Shown here in pieces: positions 38,201-54,356 of a stretch of 64,000 nucleotides of DNA. Numbering within the stretch: position 1 is the stretch's first letter; each line of letters opens with the position of its first letter. The stretch covers positions 82,914,085-82,978,084 of the forward strand of contig CM051458.1 of NCBI GenBank assembly GCA_028274465.1, in the 5' to 3' direction. The notes beneath the pieces are model-generated. The model saw only the letters and a program-made list of their open reading frames with translations. It did not search any database and was not told the DNA's origin. The DNA is from Plantago ovata (lineage: Eukaryota; Streptophyta; Magnoliopsida; Lamiales; Plantaginaceae). The position numbers were made by a program, and so were the translations under genes.

Positions 38201-40563
38201 AGCTCGAAGAAGCAAATAAAGAGATCAGCAGTCTGAAAGCTGGTGTGACAATGAAAGATAACCGTATCCAGCAAGCACACAACTCGACCAATACCCTTCA
38301 AGCCAAACTGAATGAGACATTGGCTGAAAATTCCAATCTCAAGAATAGTGTGCAAGAGATGGGACGAAAGATAGAAACCCTGGAAGAAACAAATGCACAG
38401 ATGCATCAAAAAATGGTTGAAGTGGAGGAAGTCGCAGCTGATTTGCGCAATGAAAACCTGTCGCTAGAGATGAAGGCGAGTGAGTACGAGAAAATGGTGC
38501 ATGATACCAACAGAGACACACAAGAAAGGGGCAGGGGGCGAGGGAGAGCAAGGACAGGAAGGGGAAGAGGAAGGAGAGGAGGAAGGGCACAACAACAGCA
38601 ACACGACGATGTTGATGACGATGTAGATGACAGCACCACACCAATAGCAGCAATTCCTGTCACTACATCGAAACCAGCATCGTACGTGCAGAGAATAAAG
38701 CAAAAAGATCGACAGCCGGCGAAGAGGGACGATCAGTTTGTCTACAATGACAATAAAAAGAAGATGGAGACATCACATGACACAACAATGGTCGCCTCTT
38801 CTCAGGATCAGTTCGTGCAAGATTTGAAGATGTCGGATGCAATTGTTCTATCTTCACAGGAACAATTGAGTCAGGACATGCTAGTTTCGGCGTCGCAGAG
38901 CTCGGTTGAGTTGACTGGGGAACAAATCAACAACCCCGGCAAGAGCATCTCAGGAATGGCAACACAATACCACAAGTCAAACAGTAAAGTTGAAGGACTC
39001 ACCTTCGACAACAAGTACAGGACAACAAAGTACCTCGACCAGAATGACAGAGATAGGTTGGTCAAGATAAACAGCTACAACGCAAAGAGGTCAGCATGCT
39101 CATCACTTAAAATCATTTAAAAAATATCACTTATGTTAATTACTGTGTCTATGTGATCTGATAATACTTTCTTGTTTCCGAAAAAATAGCTGTTGGATAT
39201 ACAAGAAAGGAACAGAGAGGATGACGATGAAGGAAGTAGCATACCTGATCAGAGAAGACTGCATAAGCAGTGTGGTAAGGGAAAAACTGTTCATTGTATG
39301 CTAGTTTCAGGCCATTGTGAGAGTTAAAATGCTAGTTTCAGGACATTGTGTGATATTGTATGGTGAAAAATGTTAGTTTCATGGCACGGTATGCTAGTTT
39401 CATGCCAATATATGCTAGTTTCAGGAGTTTATAGTGTATAAAATGCTAGTTTCAGGACATTGTGTGATATGAAAAGCTAGTTTCATGAGGTTGTCTCCTA
39501 GTTTCATGATATTGTATGGTGAAAAATGCTAGTTTCATGGCACGGTATGCTAGTTTCATGCCAATATATGCTAGTTTCAGGAGTGTATAGGGTATAAAAT
39601 GCTAGTTTCATTTGAAAAATAACGACTTCGTTTTAAATGCAGACAGTAGATCTATGGGGGAATCGTCTGGTAGATCAAGCGAATGAAAAGGCAAAGGAGA
39701 ACAAGTTTGGTTTTTTCGACTCACTGCTTTATGTAAGTCCACGAACTAAACATTGCATTAACAAAAAAAGAATGACACCTAATTAAAAGAAGAAACAAAA
39801 ATGTATTGCAGGAAATGCTCAGCTACGAAATGACCCCAGCAGAGGAAGAGAGTGTGCTCAATGGCGTAATAACAAAACTCAAAACACTCACAGTTGAAGA
39901 GGTGCTATTCTTCCCGCTGATCATTAAAGGCCACTGGGTGCTACTTGAGTTGGACACAACAACATCACAGTTCCGCCTTTACAACACTCTCAGGCACAAA
40001 GCAGACAACTCTGACGAATACTACATAGCAAGTGAAAAAGTGGTATGTGTGTGTATTTTTATATTCTATATGACTGTTTGGTAATTAAGGCTAGTTTCAT
40101 TGCAATATTTTGCTAGTTTCAACTGATAATATGCTAGTTTCAGGCCACATAAAAGCAAGTTTCATGATCATTTCTGAAATCTAAAAAGCCCTTTCCTTAC
40201 ATTTACAATTTTCCACAGCGCAACTTTGTCGAGAGAATCATAAAGACAAGAATGGACAATCCGGTTGGTGATGAAGATGCTGACAGCTACTACGAGAGAT
40301 TCAGAGGTGTTTCATTCACATCCGAGGACCATGATGATTGCCCACAACAAGTAGGAGTCGAATGCGGTATAATGATCCTCAAGATCATCGACGCCAGAGT
40401 GAATGGCAATGAGGTCTGGAGCATAAAATCAACGGGTTCTGAAGATCATATCTTCTCGTTCGAAGAATGTTGTCGGTACAGAGCACAAATCATCAGGACG
40501 TTCCTCTGTGAAGGACAAAGGTACGATCTCAGCCAGGATACATTGGATGAAGAGGCGCGGTGA
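35233..40563 (+). CDS. MULE-borne Ulp1-like (C48) cysteine protease with acidic, coiled-coil and RG-rich middle
   Basis: Nine exons, all in phase: 35233-35284, 35903-36570, 36679-36843, 36917-37274, 37916-39089, 39190-39274, 39643-39732, 39812-40042, 40219-40563; 1,055 residues. The N-terminal part (exons 2-3) resembles the helical DUF1985/plant-mobile-domain region seen in such proteins (FAINVVLYLLCEGLMV, YNWSQRILEHFNDSL). Then come a Gln/Glu-rich part, an acidic run at the start of exon 5, a long coiled coil (about 38010-38510), an RG-rich basic patch (38527-38590), and the protease domain (exons 7-9). The domain has KGHW (His), CPQQ (oxyanion Gln) and VECG (Cys). The usual Asp of LYDSL-type motifs is Asn (RLYNTL). 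Exon 3's donor (gtatgt at 36844) was chosen for phase. Introns 1 and 4 and the intron after exon 6 carry the TAGTTTC arrays. C48 proteases remove SUMO-like modifiers, but this one's substrate is unknown. Confidence 0.8.
35358..35902 (+). repeat. TAGTTTC array in intron 1, with a 72-bp minisatellite
   Basis: About 20 copies of gctagtttca-like decamers fill intron 1. From 35447 a 72-bp unit repeats four times (starts 35447, 35519, 35591, 35663), followed by a 51-bp partial unit (35714). Each unit holds three decamers spaced 31, 20 and 21 bp. Downstream spacings are about 10, 32, 30, 31 and 32 bp. Because 72 is a multiple of three, the array creates a spurious 111-codon open frame (35409-35744). 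Confidence 0.93.
37285..37915 (+). repeat. TAGTTTC array in intron 4
   Basis: About 21 decamers in 630 bp, with start-to-start spacing of 21 or 31 bp almost throughout. A higher-order block repeats: the segment starting aggatattgtacgg recurs at 37437, 37645 and 37832. The 208- versus 187-bp steps differ by exactly one 21-bp unit. The last decamer ends in tttcag at 37910-37915 and serves as the predicted 3' splice site of the intron. Confidence 0.93.
39297..39612 (+). repeat. TAGTTTC array in intron 6
   Basis: About 12 decamers with start-to-start spacing, in order, of 31, 41, 21, 21, 31, 31, 21, 31, 21, 21 and 31 bp. Several units are near-copies of intron-4 units (the gctagtttcaggacattg and gctagtttcatgccaat types), showing shared ancestry of the two arrays. 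Confidence 0.93.
40090..40160 (+). repeat. Short TAGTTTC array in intron 8
   Basis: Three decamers spaced 22 and 21 bp, then a decayed fourth (gcaagtttca) 22 bp on, all in the same orientation as the other arrays. Confidence 0.85.
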
Positions 40564-40697
40564 AAAAGTGCTGCTATGGGGTGTTTAGTTAGCTTAATCA
40601 GTGTCGTAGCTGTGTAGTATGTTGAATCACGTATAAACAATTATTAGTTCGTAGGGTATCACGTTAATTTCTAGTATGTGTGTGAAAGTAATATGAA

Positions 40698-41112
40698 CTA
40701 GTTTCTCTAATTGTATTGCAAGTTTCAGATGCTCAATAATGCTAGTTTCACAGCTAGTTTCAGCTAGTTTCAGATAGCTGCAAGTGACATGAACCCTTCA
40801 CCCCAAAATGAGCTAGTTTCAGCTCCTCATAATGCTAGTTTCACACCTAAAAAAGCTAGTTTCAGCTAGTTTCAGATAGCTGCAAGTGACATGAACCCCT
40901 TCACCCCCAAAATGAGCTAGTTTCACAACTAAAAATGCTAGTTTCAGAGGATCATAAGACCCTAGTTTCAGGATTGTATAACATAACACAGATCAAAACA
41001 CAAAAAATAATGAATGAAAGTAATTGTCTCATAAAGATACGATCCGATAAAAACAGAATAATAAAAAATCATCAAAACACATAACCAAAAAAGAGTCGAA
41101 AATCTCTAGTTT
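40698..41112 (+). repeat. TAGTTTC array between the convergent genes
   Basis: About 12 decamers between the protease stop codon and the transposase stop codon. An imperfect duplication of about 107 bp (the block containing cagatagctgcaagtgacatgaa) starts near 40760 and again near 40867. Spacing is less regular than in the introns. Confidence 0.85.
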
Positions 41113-41504
41113 CATAACGAAGAACAACAAGACAGGAAACAGAACTCCTTCAAGAAATAGGAGCAGTGCATGACTTCCTATTGTGCCCACTACGACCACA
41201 ACGTCCACATCGCTTCGTCTGCACCACTTCACCCCTAGACCTGATACGTTTACTCTTCGGGCGCCCACGAGGCCTCTTGGTAATCGGTGGATTGATACCT
41301 TTGGGTGGAACCTCCATGCATATCTGGTGCTTCAAAATGGACGGCACAGGGAAGATGGGGAAGGAATACGATGTCCTGTATGAAGTAACATGGAAATACG
41401 TGTCAATGAAATCATCCATCCTGATCCTCGACCTCTTCATCGCAGCAACAACATGTGCACAAGGGAAACCATTAACTGTCCACCACCTGCATCAAGAAAA
41501 ACAT

Positions 41505-41645
41505 TAGTTTCAGACACTAAATTCAACACAATAAAACACTAGTTTCAGGGGGGCATCATTAAACTAGTTTCACCTGCTAAAATGCTAGTTTCAGGACCTC
41601 ATTCAACAAAAAAAACCCTAGTTTCAGAGCTAGTTTCATTCCAGA
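41505..41645 (+). repeat. TAGTTTC copies in transposase intron 2
   Basis: Six copies in the intron between transposase exons 2 and 3, oriented on the plus strand and therefore antisense to this gene. Confidence 0.85.
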
Positions 41646-42407
41646 AAATGAATAAGAAATACAAACCTGCAAGAGCAAGTACGTTCATCCAGATCGACTG
41701 TGACGCTGGGATTAGAATACACACTCACAACATTAAATTCGATGTCACAGTCAACCAGTGCTGACTCTCACTCACCATATCCCTGAACTTCTTATCCCTT
41801 TCGGGACATAGAACACCATTCCAGTTTAGAGACTGATTCCTCCTCTTCTCAAAAAGAACCATGACCTTCTCACGTATAAATTCAATCAGATGCTTCACAG
41901 GGAGACCACGGCCTGCATCGATCCACGAATTGAAAGACTCAGCTACATTCGAAAACATCTCGCCATAGCGAATTGGAGGAGATAATGCATTTGTCCAATG
42001 ATCAAGTGGGACGCTATCAATGAAACTAACAAGAGCATGTGACCCTTCCTCACGCCACATATCCAGCTTCTCTTGCAACAGATCATCACTCACAGCATAA
42101 GCACACTCACTCAGGCGGAACACAAATGTCTCCCTCAAACTACGCTCTATGCGACACTTCCCAAAAGAATCTCTCAAATTTCTCTTCAGGTGCTCAAGAC
42201 AGTAAAAGTGGTGAGCTCTCTCACCAAAAACGGCTGGGATACCCTGGATTAGCCCGGGTGCACGGTCAGATATCATCGCAATCACCCTATGCTCTCTCAA
42301 AACCTGATTCAGGTTCTCCAAAAACCACAACCAGTTTTCATTGTTTTCTGCATCGACAATTGCAAAGGCAAACGGGAATATACCTGATAAAAAACACAAA
42401 AATAAAC

Positions 42408-42655
42408 TGGTTTCAGGGATATTAATGCTAGTTTCAGGTCACACAATACTAGTTTCAGGGACATCAAAGCTAGTTTCAGATACCAAAATGCTAGTTTCAA
42501 GACCAGAATGCTAGTTTCAAAGCTAGTTTCAGATACCAAAATGCTAGTTTCAAGACCAGAATGCTAGTTTCAAAGACCAAAATGCTAGTTTCAAGACCAA
42601 AATGCTAGTAAAGTGCTAGTTTCAGCTCACACAAAAAGCTAGTTTCAGAGCGCAA
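42408..42655 (+). repeat. TAGTTTC array in transposase intron 1
   Basis: About eleven exact copies plus two decayed ones, with start-to-start spacing of 21, 21, 21, 21, 20, 12, 21, 20, 21, 20, 11 and 23 bp. All lie on the plus strand, antisense to the transposase. A 53-bp sub-block (gctagtttcagataccaaaa onward) is duplicated in tandem. Confidence 0.92.
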
Positions 42656-43479
42656 AGAGAATAAAAAGAAAGGCATACCATCATTAGCGTCTTTCCCGGT
42701 AGCAGCTAACAAACACCCTTTAAATCTAGACCTCAGATGAGCACCTTCAAGAAAGAGAATAGGACGGCAGTGCTCGAATCCCTCCATACAGCCAGCAAAG
42801 CATATGAACAACCTCTTGAAACGGTTATCGGACTCACTCACATCGAGAGCAACATAAGTACCAGGATTCGTGCGCTTCAGAGCCTCCAAGTACCACTCAA
42901 GCTCATTGAATGACAGATGGTAGTCCCCAAAAACATCAGTTCGAACTTTCTCCAATGCCCTATAAGCCTTGCTATACGAAACCTCTATCTTGTATAAATC
43001 CCAGAAGAATTTCTTTATCTCATTGCCACCAGTAGCAGAGGTGATAGTCATTGAATCCCTGATCAAATCCGCCATAAGTGTAGTAGCTAACAGATCACCT
43101 TTATCGAGAAGAGGCGAAAGCACACATGTATGTTCATTCACCAAATCCTTAATGTAAAACCAGCCATTAGCAATATAAAGCAATCCGCAAACCATCCATT
43201 GACACCCATCAACAGCATGTTTGCTACAAATAGCTCTAAGTTTCTGCGGATTATTCTTCACAATCTTAAGCCTGAAACCAAGTGCAATCGAAAACTTAGC
43301 AAGAGCAATCCTAAACGCCTTCACACCTCCAGGAAACGACTGCCCAACCTCCCTAATTTCCCTATGCCACCCTTGAGACAACAACACATTCTCCCTAGCC
43401 TGTGGCACACCTCCATAAATAGCAACCTCATTGACATTATTATTAAAAGGAACATCAGATGAAACCAGCGCAGCATGAC

Positions 43480-43812
43480 CTGAAACTAGTGGATCCTCAC
43501 TAGTTTCAGCCACAATCACCTGAGAAGCAAACCTGCTAGGACCTGCACAAACAACCTTACCAACCGTAGAACATGAACCCCTAGTTTCAAGCCTAGTTTC
43601 AGACCCACTAGGCCTACTACCACTAGTTTCAGCCCTAGTTTCAGCCACACCACAACTAGTTTCAACCAATTTATCACTAGTTTCAAACATCCCAGTCCTA
43701 GTTTCAACCAGAGAAAGAATAGTATCCCTAGTTTCAAGCAGATCAGGCCTAGTATCAACACCAAAGCTAGTTTCACCCACTGAAACCCTAGTTTCAGACA
43801 ACACAAATCTAC
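43480..43812 (+). repeat. TAGTTTC array inside transposase coding sequence
   Basis: About eleven plus-strand copies lie in exon 1 of the transposase, where the complement gaaactag is read as Glu-Thr-Ser/Arg. Spacings are 12, 30, 12, 21, 21, 21, 30, 21, 18 and 21 bp, all multiples of three. The only reverse-oriented copy seen in the element (tgaaactag near 43480) sits here, forming a short inverted pair with the copy at about 43498. Confidence 0.9.
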
Positions 43813-44299
43813 TGTCCTCACAATCAATGCTCAGTCTAGCTCGTTTCACAGATTTTTCAACGCAATCATCAGACAACCCAACCAAAACATCCATATTGAC
43901 AAATTTCATGCCATTGGCAGAACAGAGCATAATCATAGCTTTCAAATCGTCATCACTGAAAACAATATATCGATTCTCACCGATCCAATACTGGAACTGA
44001 GTCGAATCCAAATCCTTCAGATTAAGCTTAGACACCGCAACATCAAGCAATTCAGAAAACGAAATTTCACCCCTCACCACCCACGCATAACACAACCCGT
44101 TCGATTTCAACGAAATCAACAAATCCATATCAAACAACACGAAGAACGCAGTCGATTCACGATTTCAAACGAAAAAAAGGAAAAAATCCGTACGGAAATG
44201 GAACGAAATTTGATTTCGAGCTGAGAGAGAAATAAATGAGATTGAATACGTGTTTATTTGCCGGCTTGCAGAGGAAGAAAGGGGCAGGGGTACAATTGG

Positions 44300-44418
44300 A
44301 AAGAATGAGCGAAAATTAGGGCCAAATAAATTAGAATGACCTTATTTGTAACTAGTTATTTAAACTAGCTTTTTTAGTAATTAGGTACCCTCAAGTGGTT
44401 GGTTTATGTAATTTTATG
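44300..44418 (-). repeat. MULE right terminal inverted repeat
   Basis: Reverse complement of the left end, degenerate. It lies just upstream of the transposase leader and so probably contains its promoter. The outermost bases are ...ttatgtaattttatg followed by the tttaatgaa duplication. Confidence 0.7.
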
Positions 44419-44485
44419 TTTAATGAAAGTCTTTCTTCTCTCAAAAAAAATAAAAAAAATTAAATAAATAAAAAAATTACCAAAC

Positions 44486-45103
44486 ATGTGTCTAGAAGAG
44501 ATAGCGAAACCGAGAGAACACGGCTGCATCATGGGATTTGATCTAGTCAAGGAGGAATTTATAGCCTATCGGTTGCCCACAGAGCCCATTCCACTGGGGA
44601 TGCACGGTTATAAGCTTAAAAGGCTGTCAACTTCATCAGATGGCAAGTCTCTTGCCCTTTTCGTTACTGCTCCTCAATCCTCTGATTGCAATACTTCGCC
44701 TGGGTGCAAGAAGGATTGGACAGTGTGGTACTTTATCAACGACATTAACGACCCTCCTGTTCGTTGGGAAAGACGATATCTTTTGGCGCTGGATCAATAC
44801 TATTTTCGTCCACTGTGTATACTAAACGACGACCACAGAGAGATTTTGGCTGAGTTTGAAGATGGTCGCAAATGTGTTATGAAGCCTGTCAATAGACTCA
44901 ATACGGGATCGAATTGTTTTTCTGCTTTCACACTACTAGGTGATGATACTAATACTACTGTCATTCAGCTACGCTGGTTACACACCAAGTTTGACACTCA
45001 GCAAGTAGTAGTATCTACAGAGAAGAAGAGGAAGGGTGTCAGGGGCTTTATAACACCTCCCAAGACAAGAAGGATGGAAGTTTTTCAACAAAACAAATCA
45101 TGA
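44486..45103 (+). pseudogene. F-box-associated-domain fragment lacking the F-box
   Basis: An open frame of 205 codons from ATG 44486. GFDLVKEEFIAYRLPTEP, LKRLSTSSDGKSLALF, DWTVWYFINDI and PLCILNDDHREILAEFED fit the C-terminal beta-propeller-like associated domain of plant F-box proteins, the substrate-binding half. No F-box precedes it. Upstream lies only an A-rich stretch (44437-44477) and the end of the MULE. It is therefore probably a 5'-truncated copy, perhaps retroposed or separated by rearrangement. Whether it is expressed cannot be told. The tail (STEKKRKGVRGFITPPKTRR) is basic. Confidence 0.55.
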
Positions 45104-45224
45104 TATATAAGTTATTTGTGCCTATACTCTGCAGCATTACTATGACTACTGATTTTAGATTTTACTTTTATCAGTGTCTTGACATTGTTAAATTAAGTGC
45201 CTATACTCCCTTCGTCCCAGAACA

Positions 45225-45385
45225 TAACTAGGCTGTGCTGCAAAATCTAAGACATAACTCCATCTCATCTATAAGAGTCTTATACTTGGTTTCTGTCTCA
45301 GGCTCCAATACCATGACATAACTCCATCTCAACTATAAGAGCTGGAACTCGTAGATTATAAGTATTCTCTAACAACTGAAGCAAT
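45225..45385 (+). repeat. Dispersed repeat, copy 2
   Basis: Second copy of the repeat at 34690-34895, in direct orientation. It begins next to a Stowaway-like end (ctcccttcgtcccagaa, 45207-45223) and contains an internal duplication of the word cataactccatctca. The two copies lie on either side of the MULE. Confidence 0.55.
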
Positions 45386-45734
45386 TGATAAGTTTACTGT
45401 TTCAAATTGAATTTTTCAATAGCAGTACTAATTAGTTCTGGATGGGACTGCTGTGGATGTTACTATGTCAGTACTTGTTGAAAGGAGCTTCTTGCTATGT
45501 TTTTGCTTTTAGTGAGCCACCAATAATACAGACTATGAGCTCTCTTTTTACAGTATAATCATGTTATAACTAGGCTGTGTTCCACTGCCTTAACATGAAA
45601 ATTAGATCAGAAGAGTGAATTTTGGAAAAATAAATCAAAAACTGAAGTTTCAACCAACTGTTAATGAAAATTGATCACAATTCTGAACATTTTACAGTAA
45701 ATCTTTGTACATCTTATTACAAGAAAATAACAAA

Positions 45735-51930
<6,196 letters not shown>

Positions 51931-52585
51931 TTTGATAAAGTGAAGATGATTTTGGAAAACAAGGAATGTTTATGTAGTTTTGGTGCAACTCTTAAGGATT
52001 GGATTGTATAACCTGTTCTTGCAGTGGGGTTCTACTTTTTTAGGTGCCTTGCTTTGTTGTTTTCCTTATACATATTTATTGTTTCTTCAACTTTGGTGTT
52101 AGGATATAAGTTTTGCAAAGAGGACATCAAAAGAGGAATTTTTATTTTAATATCAGAGGTTTTGCTTCAAAGTTTCTATGATGCCTGTATGACAATTTAT
52201 GCTTCTTCACAATTTTATCTTGGAAGTTACAAGAAACCCCTTGATTGTTTCCCTTATTGGAGATGATAATAATATGATGAAGACACAAGTGGAAATTAGC
52301 TAACAAGGTTTATTCCAGATTCCAATTATCATGTCAAGTAAAAGTAGAAGTGTAGAACCTATTATGCATGTATTTGTCATTGTGCAAGCTGTCTTTGGAG
52401 AAGCCAGAAACTTCTCTATGGTACTCTTATGAACTGAACTGCTAGTATATTGAACTTGTTAGAACTTGGAGCAACAGCAAAAAGAGATTGTACGTTGCTG
52501 AATTCAATTCATAGCTTGTAGTTTCAATGACATGTTATGGTTGAGCACTTGGTTTTGAATCCATCTCTATTTCTTGAAGGGTTTC

Positions 52586-54356
52586 AGTTACTTTCTGATT
52601 TGAGAATGCTTTTGAATGGAATATCGTGTGAAGCAAGCATGCAAAAGATGAGAAATTTCCTTTATCACATTGACAAAGTGATTTAATGATAGTCAAGCAG
52701 CTACTGAAGATACTACAAGGGACCGTCTCACTTAGAAAGCGACATACGAACTTAGTGCCAAGTGCCAACTTCAATCACGACTGGTTTGAATATTCGATTT
52801 TAAAAAAACGCTTATTGGACTTGGGAAAAAAAATTATTGATTTTTTCCGTCCTACAAAATTTTATCCACGTTATTTTATACTATACGATTGTTCGGAAAA
52901 CTTATTGTGACACTCGAAATAGCAACTTTTTTTTCTTAACTAATTTAAATTGTCATTATTATCTTGTTCATTCTCGGCCTGAAAAAATAATGTTAAAGGT
53001 TTGGAAAAGTCAAGAATTTTCTAAAACATGCAAAAAGTGGTGGTCCAGACCTGGGAAACAGACACAACGGATTGAGTGGCCTTGTTACTTGAAGATATTT
53101 CCATGAATCATATCCTCGAGTCCGTGTAGATGAAACTGGTTGCCTGGACTTTATGATAATCTTGGACATGTGCAGCAAGGTCACATTATGCTTTGTATAA
53201 TGTAATGTGGTTAGATGCTCAATTTAATTTGTTGTTTGGTAATTGAATGGTTTGTGTTTTGTATCGTATTGATTTGAAATAGTTAAAGAAACCGAAGTCT
53301 GGATGTAGGAACTCTGTGAAAGATTGTCTCTAGTAAGGTCAAAGTTGTCACTTGAAACGATCTTTGGTTCACTGCCATTGAGATTTGAGAATACAGCAAC
53401 GCTACTGAGAAACTGCCTATATCCAGCACATGATTAGTTATGTATGTAGAGTGTAGACAGCTAGTAAGTAAAAGCTAGCAAATTAACAGGGAAATACAAA
53501 AATTGATACTCTTCAATAGTTCAATCCCCGCGTGTGACTTCGTCAACCAAGTGATCCTCATTGGATTTATTATAGTGACTAGTGAGGGAAACCATTCTTT
53601 CTACTATTGAAATACGTTGAAACATTGTTGGGTGTTATAGTGAGATTCCAATAAAAGTTCCACCAGTTTGTGAAAGATAAAAGAAATGAAAAATATGGGT
53701 TAAACACTTAAACATAGTACTCCATTTGAGCAAATAAGGTTAAAATGGTAATTCAGTATCAACTTGCGAGGCAAGTAAACATATGCAGTATTTGTGAATT
53801 TTTTTTACCTTATTCCTTCTGTAAATATCATGCTCCTATTTAATTTATGAAGATTGTAATGTGTAGAGTGAAATTTAGTGGAAATACAGTGTACAGTATG
53901 TGTATGTAACTAATTATATGCCAAATTAGAATTAGAACATCTGTATTCGAGCTGATATAAATGACATATGCTACATTTGGTTTATAAATTATAACCGATG
54001 GAGTTATGTAGTAAGTGTACAACTCATCAACCCATGACATTTTCTTCACACAAACCTCTTCTTTTAGCTTGTTCCAGCTGTATTTCCCTAATTAAGCTTC
54101 CACATTCAAAATTCATTTCCAAATTCATGTATTTTTACATGAATCTGAAAATTACTAATTCAACATAAAACCAAAGCCTAACAACTTGCACAACATTAAT
54201 CTAGTTTTGTGACACATGAAATTCCTACAAAACATTTCATCTAATTAGAAAAAAGAACAAATACAATCGAAACTGAATTGAAATGAATTGAATTGAATTG
54301 AATAATATGTTAATTAAGTATTCTACTGTTACATACAATTGCATAACTTCAATTAA
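52586..54356. other. Intergenic
   Basis: AT-rich region upstream of the CDPK gene and downstream of the first RING gene. No gene or element was identified. Short frames (for example 52837-53106) have no motif. Confidence 0.5.

Larger units (their letters stand above)
41150..44128 (-). pseudogene. MURA-type MULE transposase, frameshifted
   Basis: Three exons: 42679-44128, 41667-42383, 41150-41486. The N-terminal about 85 residues look PB1-like. Residues about 110-190 are an ETS/ETR-rich linker encoded by antisense TAGTTTC copies. A MuDR-type DNA-binding region follows (SFPGGVKAFRIALAKF...RAICSKHAVDGCQW...NEHTC). The RNase-H-fold core spans exons 1-2: second Asp in ISDRAPGL, Glu in NVAESFNSW, and the first catalytic Asp (usual DGTHL) is Glu here (LEGAHL). 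The C-terminus has a SWIM zinc finger (CSCR...PCAH) and a CCHC knuckle (CGRCGRSGHNRKSC). A one-base shift near 41745-41775 separates ...SQHWLTV from the expected EFNVVSVYSNPSVTVDLDE reading. ATG 44128 is the first start; upstream codons are not ATG. Probably inactive. Confidence 0.85.
34949..44418. mobile_element. Mutator-like element (MULE) with Ulp1-type protease gene, 9,470 bp
   Basis: Bounded by an exact 9-bp direct repeat tttaatgaa (34940-34948 and 44419-44427), the MULE target-site size. The ends are degenerate inverted repeats: the left end begins gggaaaaatacataaataaa and the right end, read inward on minus, begins cataaaattacataaacc. Similarity continues for about 100 bp (aattacaaaaaaagcc versus taattactaaaaaagct). 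Inside are two convergent genes: a nine-exon Ulp1-like protease gene (35233-40563, +) and a MURA-type transposase gene (41150-44128, -). This content is that of the protease-bearing MULEs called Kaonashi in Arabidopsis. The element is filled with about 100 copies of TAGTTTC. The transposase is frameshifted, so this copy is probably not autonomous now. Confidence 0.9.

Noticed and set aside
38339..38703. Several minus-strand frames opposite the protease gene
   Set aside because: Shadows of the coiled-coil and RG-rich exon; Ser/Leu/Cys-rich reading is the complement of GA-rich coding.
35358..42655. CRISPR-like look of regularly spaced repeats
   Set aside because: The repeat is only about 10 bp, spacers are 10-20 bp and partly repeated, there are no cas genes, and the DNA is a plant transposon.
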